Under the pieces are notes generated by a model. That model was not told the origin of the DNA. It was given only the letters and a program-made list of their open reading frames with translations, and ran no database searches. A stretch of DNA of 9,391 bases from Cytophagales bacterium (GTDB lineage: Bacteria; Bacteroidota; Bacteroidia; Cytophagales; Cyclobacteriaceae), in assembly GCA_024643485.1 (NCBI GenBank), contig JAHEMU010000082.1, positions 1 to 9,391 on the forward strand, read 5' to 3'. This document shows positions 1 through 6,691 of this stretch, piece by piece (position 1 is the first letter of the stretch; each line of letters opens with the position of its first letter). The translations under genes and the position numbers were made by a program.

Positions 1-350
1 GCGTGGGAGGAGCTTACCCTCAAATTGCCTTTAGCAGCAGTAAGAAAGGTCAGGGAGCCTATATGGCACTTCCGATATATGCAGAATTCTACAAGCAGTT
101 AAACAAGAAAAAGGGCTTTGAGTACTACACAAAGGCATCATTTAACGCTTTAGATTCTAAAACTTTAAAATCCATTAACTGCGATCCGATTAAAAATGAA
201 TTTAAATTTCTTGATTGGCTATTTAGCAGGAAAAATGACGTCCCCACCAATGAAGAAATCAATTGGGAAAAAGCATCCGATGAAGAGAAGTCGAATGCAG
301 TTTTAGGAATTTTAAAAAGTATTTTTAGAAAAAAAGAATCTAATAACTAG
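1..350 (+). CDS. Class A penicillin-binding protein (PBP1A family), C-terminal end only
   Basis: This is the 3' end of a gene that begins before the window; the reading frame is already open at base 1 and its codons start at base 3. The visible 115 residues match the end of the transpeptidase domain of bifunctional peptidoglycan synthases: a V-G-G segment at the start, then GQGAYMALPIYAEFYKQL (about residues 17-34), which corresponds to the G-x-x-x-ALPI-x-x-x-F/Y motif closing that domain in PBP1A proteins. A charged, lysine-rich tail follows and looks cytosol-like or disordered. By family knowledge the enzyme polymerises and cross-links murein in the periplasm, anchored by an N-terminal membrane helix. 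The active-site SxxK, SxN and KTG motifs would lie upstream and cannot be checked. The stop TAG at 348-350 overlaps the stop of hemA on the other strand. Family assignment is fairly secure; the exact paralogue is not. Confidence 0.8.
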   Translation, partial: VGGAYPQIAFSSSKKGQGAYMALPIYAEFYKQLNKKKGFEYYTKASFNALDSKTLKSINCDPIKNEFKFLDWLFSRKNDVPTNEEINWEKASDEEKSNAVLGILKSIFRKKESNN

Positions 351-1612
351 GATTTCGCTTCGGATTGTTGCTTTTCAAGGTCGAATAAATCGTTGAGCAC
401 ATCGATTAAATTTTCAGCATTTCCTCGTTGACAAGCATTCTTCAATTGCAAAACTGGCAATTTGATGATCTTTTGCATCATGCTTTTCGTTACTTTTTCA
501 ACCAGTTTACTTTCCTTTTCTGTAGCGTTTTTAAGAAAATGGGCAATTTCTTGCTTTCTAATTTCTTCTAGAGAACTCTTAAGTTTTTTAATCACAGGAG
601 AAACAATCATGTCTCTAGACCAATTAGAATAGGCCACCAACTCTTCGTCAATAATTTCACGTACCTGTTCAACAGCAGCTAACCGCATTAGCTGTGACTC
701 CGTTGCTTTTGCATTTAGTTCATCAATGGTATAAATGATTATTCCATCTAATTGATCTAATTCAGGATCAACGTTACGTGGTACTCCTAAATCAATAAAA
801 CATTTTTGACGAAGTGTGTCAGTAAATTCAGCTGCATTAAAAACGAATTGATTGATTGAAAGTGAACTAACAATCACATCGGCCTCATTGATTGCAAACG
901 ATTTCATCTCCTCGAAAGGAATGACTTCATACCCGTATTTTAAAGCTATTTCGTCAGATTTTTGACGGGTTCTGTTTGCTACAACGATTCGGGAATGAGA
1001 CCCTTCAATATTTCCACAGAAGTCGGATCCTATTTCCCCCAAACCTACCACCAGTATTACTGGGTTTTGCAGAGATTCGACTACCTGTTCTGCTAATTCC
1101 TTTGCTGCATAGGATACCGACGCAGCGCCATCTCTAAAAGCAGTTTCTTGAACAACACGTTTATTTGCGTAAAAGATGGTATGTAATAATCGGTGTAATT
1201 GAGGGCCTGCCATATCGGTATCTACCGACCATTGGTATGCCTTTTTCACCTGATGCGTAATTTGCAAATCACCTACCACTTTTGAATGGACACCAATAGC
1301 CACTTCAAATAAACGTTTAATTGCACGTTGGTGATCTGATATATATTTAAAGTAGGGCAATGCTACTTTTACGCCATCACCCTTAATAACCGTGAGTAAT
1401 TTTAAAATTCCCTCATTGAGATCCTCCCGATCGTCTGAAAAGTATATTTCAGTACGATTACAAGTAGACAAAATGAACGCTTCTTCAATATTAAAAGACT
1501 CTTTCATCAATTCCATGAGTCTTTTAGCCATCCCTTCATCGAGGGCTACCAATTCTCTAATTTCAATTGGTGTTTTTTTATATGAAAGCGCTACTACCTT
1601 AATGTTGTTCAT
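347..1612 (-). CDS. hemA: Glutamyl-tRNA reductase (HemA)
   Basis: This cytosolic enzyme reduces glutamyl-tRNA(Glu) with NADPH to glutamate-1-semialdehyde, the first step of the C5 route to 5-aminolevulinate and haem. The product is 421 residues, normal for the family. The catalytic motif STCNRTE is at residues 49-55, with the nucleophilic cysteine at 51. The NADPH-binding loop GLGEIG is at 190-195, ANRT follows at 212-215, and the helical dimerisation domain fills about 320-421. The ATG at 1612 is chosen because MNNIKVVALSYKKTPIEIRE matches the family N-terminus; a TTG at 1633 would add seven unmatched residues. No Shine-Dalgarno motif precedes it. The position that is His99 in E. coli HemA is Arg100 here, and the family GLDS and GE(P)QI motifs read GVHS and GDLQI. 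No other hem gene is visible nearby. The 3' end overlaps the PBP gene by 4 bp. Confidence 0.96.
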   Translation of the reverse strand: MNNIKVVALSYKKTPIEIRELVALDEGMAKRLMELMKESFNIEEAFILSTCNRTEIYFSDDREDLNEGILKLLTVIKGDGVKVALPYFKYISDHQRAIKRLFEVAIGVHSKVVGDLQITHQVKKAYQWSVDTDMAGPQLHRLLHTIFYANKRVVQETAFRDGAASVSYAAKELAEQVVESLQNPVILVVGLGEIGSDFCGNIEGSHSRIVVANRTRQKSDEIALKYGYEVIPFEEMKSFAINEADVIVSSLSINQFVFNAAEFTDTLRQKCFIDLGVPRNVDPELDQLDGIIIYTIDELNAKATESQLMRLAAVEQVREIIDEELVAYSNWSRDMIVSPVIKKLKSSLEEIRKQEIAHFLKNATEKESKLVEKVTKSMMQKIIKLPVLQLKNACQRGNAENLIDVLNDLFDLEKQQSEAKS

Positions 1613-1630
1613 ATTCCACAGATCAAGACA

Positions 1631-1638
1631 CAAAATTA
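1631..1638 (-). promoter_or_regulatory. Candidate -7 element of the hemA promoter
   Basis: On the minus strand this reads TAATTTTG, a full match to the Bacteroidota -7 consensus TAnnTTTG. It ends 18 bases before the hemA ATG, which would give a very short leader. No clear -33 TTG/TTTG was found at the usual spacing, so the call is tentative. The same octamer occurs four times upstream of glnN. Confidence 0.35.
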
Positions 1639-1657
1639 CTTAATTCATATAAACATT

Positions 1658-1679
1658 TAATGACATAAGTCACTCATTA
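1658..1679. promoter_or_regulatory. Interrupted inverted repeat, possible operator
   Basis: TAATGA (1658-1663) and TCATTA (1674-1679) are exact reverse complements around a 10-base spacer. A second, overlapping near-palindrome, TGACATAAGTCA, lies at 1661-1672 with TGAC/GTCA arms. It sits upstream of the candidate hemA -7 element, where an activator of hemA or a regulator of both divergent genes could bind. No known regulator site is recognised; chance symmetry in AT-rich DNA is possible. Confidence 0.25.
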
Positions 1680-1713
1680 CTGACATTTAAATCTTTTTTT
1701 TTAATTTTCTTTT

Positions 1714-2619
1714 GTGAAAATCATTTCTAGCCTCAAATATCACTTGAGAAATTACTTTGGTTTTTCAAGAGCCGAAACGAATGGATTGCTATTATTATTA
1801 CCTATTATAGTGGCTTTTCTGTTTATCAAGCCCATTGTTCGTGAACTTTATCTCAATTATTCTTATTCAGAGTTCCGAAATAAATTTACCCAAACAGAAT
1901 TAAAACTAATTTTTGATATAAAAGATTCCCTTCTCATTCAAGAAAAAAAAGTTTTAGAAATTACCCAACCATCGAATTCTGAAAATACTCATTTCCCCAT
2001 CTATCTTCCCAAAGTAACGAAAATACAATTAAAAAGCTGGGGAATTCCAGAAAACATCTCACAAAATCTAATAAAATATCAATCTGCGGGTGGGAAAATC
2101 AATTCTGCGGATGATCTGTTGAAAATATATGGAATGACCGATTCTTTGGTTAATAGCATCCTTCCATTCATACAGTTTGAAGCTTCTAATCCTAAAAAAG
2201 TCCCCGCTAAACAGACCATCAAATTTAATCTGAATACAGTTGACACATTGGAATTACAAACTATTCGGGGAGTGGGTAGGGTACTATCAAAAAGAATAGT
2301 TAATTTCAGAAATTCTCTGGGAGGGTTTATTGATCAACATCAGCTATATTCCGTGTATCACTTAGATACTCTTGTGGCAAAACGCATAATAGACAACAGC
2401 TACATCTCTAAGGACTTTATTCCTATAAGAATAACATTAAGTATAGAGAACATTGATCAATTAGCGTCACATCCCTATATCAGTAAAAAAGAAGCATATA
2501 TTTTGATAAATTATGTAAAGGAGCATCCCAACATGGTTGATTTTAAAGAGTTTTATAAAATTCCAGCCTTTGACACTTTAAAAATTGAGCGAATAACACC
2601 TTATTTGCTTTTGAAATAA
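1714..2619 (+). CDS. Membrane-anchored helix-hairpin-helix (ComEA-like) protein
   Basis: A 301-residue protein starting with GTG; the N-terminus (YFGFSRAETNGLLLLL) resembles the FxFSKxERNG-hydrophobic opening common in Bacteroidota helix-hairpin-helix proteins, which supports this start. A single membrane helix spans about residues 24-40 and follows basic residues, so the rest may face the periplasm, although charges on both sides leave the topology uncertain. Three helix-hairpin-helix-like units follow at about 103-153, 172-227 and 244-298. The second is clearest, with IRGVGRVLSKRIVNFR at 184-199. Such units bind the DNA backbone without sequence specificity, as in the DNA-uptake receptor ComEA. 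A transformation role is possible but unproven. The helicase gene starts 6 bases after this stop, so the two are very probably co-transcribed. The fold is well supported; the function is unknown. Confidence 0.85.
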   Translation: MKIISSLKYHLRNYFGFSRAETNGLLLLLPIIVAFLFIKPIVRELYLNYSYSEFRNKFTQTELKLIFDIKDSLLIQEKKVLEITQPSNSENTHFPIYLPKVTKIQLKSWGIPENISQNLIKYQSAGGKINSADDLLKIYGMTDSLVNSILPFIQFEASNPKKVPAKQTIKFNLNTVDTLELQTIRGVGRVLSKRIVNFRNSLGGFIDQHQLYSVYHLDTLVAKRIIDNSYISKDFIPIRITLSIENIDQLASHPYISKKEAYILINYVKEHPNMVDFKEFYKIPAFDTLKIERITPYLLLK

Positions 2620-2625
2620 TATGGA

Positions 2626-5600
2626 ATGAAAGACCTTCTAAAATCATATCGCAAGCGACTTATCAACCTAACAGGTAAAAACCGGAGTTTGCTATTACTC
2701 AGGTTGGCATCACAGCAATTGATCGATGTGCATGAAGCGAACTTCTTAAATGGAGGCACCTCATTTTCTATTCTTGAAAAGCTCATATCAGGCAAAAAAG
2801 TAATGATTTGCGAAGAGCATGACGCCCGAGATGAGTCGGTAAATGTGTTAAGTTTGAAGCTAAAACGGTTAATTCGTGCCGATAAATTCATTTATGAAGA
2901 GCAAGGTTCGAAAGATCTGCATATAGGATGGCCATTTATCAAAGGTAAATTTTCCGATGGCACGCCTGTTCGCTGCGCATTGGCTTACATCCCGGTTGAA
3001 TTAACACTCAAAGAGGGCAAGTTTACACTGAGTAAACGACCCAATCAAAATATCGTTTTTAATATTTCATTATTACTTGCATACGGTCATTACAACCAAG
3101 TAAACATTCCAAATGAGTTATTGGAATATGATTTGGATGATCTTGATACCGATATCACGGTATTTCGTTCAAATCTTTATCAGATTTTAAAAGACTCACC
3201 TTTAGATGTCCATTTTAACCAGGACAACTTTATGGATGTACTCAAGACCTTTCATGAATATAAAAAAGAGGACTTTCTACAAAATCACAAATCAGGCGAA
3301 CTGAAGCTATTTCCTGAGGCGGTATTAGGCATTTTCCCTCAAGCGGGCTCCAACCTGTTACCTGATTATGACTTTATGATTAATGGTCGTTCTTTTGAAA
3401 CCTTAGACGACTTTTTCAGTGACAAGACATTAATTAGTGATAAAGACCATTCCAGTTATTTTTACGATGCTCAAATAAGTGAGGAAAAGACATTAACGCC
3501 CTTTCAACTAGACGCCTATCAAGAAGAAGCCATTAAATCGGTAAAGAAAGGTTACTCATTGGTTGTTCAAGGCCCCCCCGGTACCGGTAAATCTCAGTTA
3601 ATATGTAATTTAGTAGCCGATTTTGTCGCTAGGGGCAAGAATGTACTGGTTGTTTCACAAAAAAGAGCCGCATTAGACGTTGTCTTTAATCGTTTAAGCG
3701 AAAAGTATTTACAAGACTTCGTGGGGCTAGTGCATGATTTTCAAAATGATAGAACTACGCTTTATGAAAAAATCGCTCATCAAATCAAAAAGATCCCTTC
3801 CTACGAAAATGAAAATAACAGTCTAGATTTAGTACAATTAGAACGGCGCTTTTTACAGCTAAGTAGGCGGATTGATCAGTTAATAGAGTTTTTTGAAGAA
3901 TATAAATTTGCTTTATACGATACCTCAGAATGCGGTATGTCAGCGAAAGAGCTTTATTTAAGAAGTAATCCACGAAAAGAAATTATTCATTTAAGACAGG
4001 TATATCAGCATACGAGGATTGATCAATTACCTGAATTCTTGGTGAAACTAAGAGACTTCGTTCATTATGGACATGTATTTGAAAAGCAAGACTACCCATT
4101 ACATGAACGAAATTCCTTCTCTGGTTACGGTTTATCTGAACTGAAGAAGATGGAAGAAATTTTAATTGATATCCCCGATTTCAGACAAAAAATAAATTTA
4201 CATAGTCAGGACATAATTGATCACCCACTAGAAGTAGAGGACGCTGAATTAATCCTTAGAAGAAGGGGGAAAATCATAGAGATGTTAAATTTATTGGCAG
4301 ATTCTAACATCTTTGAATATTTCAAAAATATACTCCCCTACCCCGACAAATCAACTGATTTACTTTGGTTAAATAATACAGAAAGGGTATTGATGGAATG
4401 TTACAAAGGAGAAGGTCCAGAAATGAGTCTTCCCTCTGACCAATTGGGGAAATTCCAGGAAGTATTGACGAGAGTGTTGGAAGCCAGGAAAAGAATCACA
4501 AAATTTTTAAAGTGGAAATTATTTTCTGAAGACAAGTATTTTCTAAAGCGAGTTTTAGTTGCCAATAACCTTAAAAACACAAAAGAGGGCATAAGCATAT
4601 TAGTTGAAAGAGTTGACAATCGGTTAAATTTAGAGCATAACATCAGTAAACTAAAAGAAATAGGTTGGTTTACAAATATCCCGAATACGGCCGAAAAAGC
4701 TTCCTTTCAAAATTGGTTTCATGCCATAAAAACAGCCTTAAAGGCAAAACTAATTTTCACATCACTTCGCAATTTTAGAGATTTTTTCCCACCTCAAAAA
4801 ATTACATATTCTCAATTAAAAAGTGGCTTAGAGCGTCTATTTACGGTTATTCATGAGATTCCAGAACGCCGACAAATCTGGGAGTTGTACTTCTCAAAAA
4901 CTCAAATAAGTAACCTTCTTAAGAATTCCGATTTGTGCCAGTTGTATTTGGATACATTAAGGCGCGACTTTGACTCATTATGCGATTTCGACGATCTTAA
5001 GAACGGGTTAAAAGACTTTGAAAAAGAAACCATGAAAATGGTGATTGATGAGACAGGGAAATCCTCACCCGAAGACCAGGAAAAATTATTTATTAATAGC
5101 CTTTATCTCGCATGGATAAATCATATTGAAGCTAAATATCCCGTATTGAGAGCTGTTTCTTCCAGAAAATATCAAAGTATGGAAAAAGAATTTCAGCAGG
5201 CTATTGAGGAAAAAACCGCTATAAGTGACCAAATATTATTACTGAAAATAAAGGAACGTACCTACGAAGAGCTTGAGTTTAATCGATTAAACAACAGGAT
5301 AACTTATCGAGATCTTGAGCATCAAGTAACTAAAAAGCGACGCCTTTGGCCGCTAAGAAGAACCATTTCCGAGTATTCTGAGGAGCTTTTTAAATTAATG
5401 CCGTGCTGGTTGGCATCACCAGAGAGTGTTTCTGCTCTATTTCCACTCGAGAAATTTTTCGACTTAGTAATTTTTGATGAAGCCTCTCAATGTTTTGTTG
5501 AACGAGGGCTACCTTCCATATACAGAGGAAAACAAATTGTAATTGCCGGAGATTCCAAACAGTTGAGGCCAAATGATTTGTACACCATTCGTTATGAAGA

Positions 5601-6636
5601 GGATACTGATGAAGATCCAGCATTGGAAATCAGTTCCATTTTGGACTTGGCTGATCGCCACCTTCAATCGGTGCAATTACAAGGCCATTATAGAAGTCAA
5701 ACCTTAGACTTGATTGAATTTTCAAATCACGAGTTTTACGAGGGTAAATTAGTACTTCTTCCTAATAGAAACCTTCTTAATCAAAAATCACCTGCCATAA
5801 AATACATTAAAGTAGAGGGCATTTGGGAGAAAAATACCAATCGAGCAGAAGCCGAGCACATCAGAGATCTTGTGATGAAACACATTGAAAATTCATCAGA
5901 TCAATCGATAGGTATTGTTACTTTTAATGTTCATCAACAACAATTAATTCATGACCTGATTGATGAAGCAGCTAGTGAGCAAAACCTCCTACTTCCCAAT
6001 GATCTGATCATAAAAAATATTGAAAACATTCAGGGTGATGAGCGGGATATTATCATTTTTTCAGTGGGTTATGCGCCGGATAAAGCGGGTAGAATGGCCA
6101 TGCAATTTGGAAGTTTAAATGCAGAATTTGGCGAAAATCGATTAAACGTAGCAATTACGCGCGCTCGACAACGGATTTTCATTATTAGTAGTATTCTTCC
6201 TCACCAACTAAAAGTAGAGGAAGCTAAAAATCCAGGACCTAAATTATTAAAATCCTATTTAGAATATTGCTGGAAGATATCAGAAGAACTTTTCCAACCG
6301 AAGTTACCCAGTCAGATTGAAAACAAAGAGTGGTATTTACAACACATCTTAAAGGAAGAAATTAATCGAAGAAACCTTCCTTTCACAGTTGCTGCGGACA
6401 TGCCATTTGCTGATTTGACGATTAAAAATAACGACGAGTATTTGGGATTAATTCAATTGGATGATGACCAATATTTCAGGAGTCCTTCGGTAAAAGATGC
6501 GCATGTTTACAAACCCTTCTTATTGCAGAATAAAGAATGGAGCTCGGTGCAAGTATCCTCTCGGAATTATTGGCAGGACCCCGACCTTACAATCGACGGC
6601 TTGGTCACTTTTATTTCGAACCAGGTTAAAAAATAA
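2626..6636 (+). CDS. DUF4011-superfamily 1 helicase with degenerate C-terminal Vsr-like nuclease domain
   Basis: A 1336-residue helicase-like protein. The N-terminus carries a DUF4011-type signature (RLINLTGKNRSLLLLR, 11-26). A Q-motif-like FQLDAYQEEAI (293-303) precedes Walker A GPPGTGKS (316-323) and motif Ia (about 340-357). About 600 mainly helical residues separate these from Walker B/motif II DEASQ (951-955), motif III GDSKQLRP (975-982), motif IV GHYRSQ (1020-1025), motif V QGDERD (1136-1141) and motif VI NVAITRARQ (1174-1182). This is the Upf1/Dna2-like SF1 core, predicted to use ATP to translocate on nucleic acid. Residues about 1240-1322 resemble the Vsr/DUF559-like nuclease that ends many such proteins, but the usual I-E-x-D reads IQLD (1276-1279). 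The ATG at 2626 agrees with the DUF4011 start. Related DUF4011-helicase-Vsr genes act in phage defence; repair or RNA roles are equally possible. A perfect terminator follows. Confidence 0.88.
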   Translation: MKDLLKSYRKRLINLTGKNRSLLLLRLASQQLIDVHEANFLNGGTSFSILEKLISGKKVMICEEHDARDESVNVLSLKLKRLIRADKFIYEEQGSKDLHIGWPFIKGKFSDGTPVRCALAYIPVELTLKEGKFTLSKRPNQNIVFNISLLLAYGHYNQVNIPNELLEYDLDDLDTDITVFRSNLYQILKDSPLDVHFNQDNFMDVLKTFHEYKKEDFLQNHKSGELKLFPEAVLGIFPQAGSNLLPDYDFMINGRSFETLDDFFSDKTLISDKDHSSYFYDAQISEEKTLTPFQLDAYQEEAIKSVKKGYSLVVQGPPGTGKSQLICNLVADFVARGKNVLVVSQKRAALDVVFNRLSEKYLQDFVGLVHDFQNDRTTLYEKIAHQIKKIPSYENENNSLDLVQLERRFLQLSRRIDQLIEFFEEYKFALYDTSECGMSAKELYLRSNPRKEIIHLRQVYQHTRIDQLPEFLVKLRDFVHYGHVFEKQDYPLHERNSFSGYGLSELKKMEEILIDIPDFRQKINLHSQDIIDHPLEVEDAELILRRRGKIIEMLNLLADSNIFEYFKNILPYPDKSTDLLWLNNTERVLMECYKGEGPEMSLPSDQLGKFQEVLTRVLEARKRITKFLKWKLFSEDKYFLKRVLVANNLKNTKEGISILVERVDNRLNLEHNISKLKEIGWFTNIPNTAEKASFQNWFHAIKTALKAKLIFTSLRNFRDFFPPQKITYSQLKSGLERLFTVIHEIPERRQIWELYFSKTQISNLLKNSDLCQLYLDTLRRDFDSLCDFDDLKNGLKDFEKETMKMVIDETGKSSPEDQEKLFINSLYLAWINHIEAKYPVLRAVSSRKYQSMEKEFQQAIEEKTAISDQILLLKIKERTYEELEFNRLNNRITYRDLEHQVTKKRRLWPLRRTISEYSEELFKLMPCWLASPESVSALFPLEKFFDLVIFDEASQCFVERGLPSIYRGKQIVIAGDSKQLRPNDLYTIRYEEDTDEDPALEISSILDLADRHLQSVQLQGHYRSQTLDLIEFSNHEFYEGKLVLLPNRNLLNQKSPAIKYIKVEGIWEKNTNRAEAEHIRDLVMKHIENSSDQSIGIVTFNVHQQQLIHDLIDEAASEQNLLLPNDLIIKNIENIQGDERDIIIFSVGYAPDKAGRMAMQFGSLNAEFGENRLNVAITRARQRIFIISSILPHQLKVEEAKNPGPKLLKSYLEYCWKISEELFQPKLPSQIENKEWYLQHILKEEINRRNLPFTVAADMPFADLTIKNNDEYLGLIQLDDDQYFRSPSVKDAHVYKPFLLQNKEWSSVQVSSRNYWQDPDLTIDGLVTFISNQVKK

Positions 6637-6640
6637 TCAA

Positions 6641-6670
6641 TAAAAAAACCCGCGAAAGCGGGTTTTTTTA
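6641..6670. terminator. Bidirectional Rho-independent terminator
   Basis: A perfect 13-bp inverted repeat: T plus seven A and CCCGC (6641-6653), a GAAA tetraloop (6654-6657), then GCGGG, seven T and A (6658-6670). The GC core next to runs of A and T gives a hairpin with a U-tract on either strand. It lies between the stops of the helicase gene (6636) and glnN (6692) and can end both convergent transcripts. Confidence 0.95.
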
Positions 6671-6691
6671 TTGTAGTATACAAGAATTGGA

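Larger units (their letters stand above)
1613..1713. promoter_or_regulatory. Divergent promoter region, hemA / HhH-helicase genes
   Basis: These 101 bp separate hemA (leftward) from the helix-hairpin-helix gene (rightward), so they must hold hemA's promoter and probably that of the rightward pair. Visible elements are a -7-like octamer for hemA at 1631-1638 and an interrupted inverted repeat at 1658-1679. The right end, 1691-1713, is T-rich with no Shine-Dalgarno motif. No convincing rightward TAnnTTTG was seen; the closest is TAATTTTC at 1702-1709, which is too near the GTG start to be a promoter for it. Confidence 0.6.

Noticed and set aside
1613..1633. TTG at 1633 as an upstream start of hemA
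   Set aside because: It adds seven residues (starting MCLDLWN if read from TTG) with no family similarity, while the ATG at 1612 gives the standard HemA N-terminus.
1392..1643. Rightward open frame opposite the 5' half of hemA, and similar frames opposite the helicase and glnN
   Set aside because: They are antisense to strongly conserved coding sequence, have no domain signal, and are shadows of the real genes.
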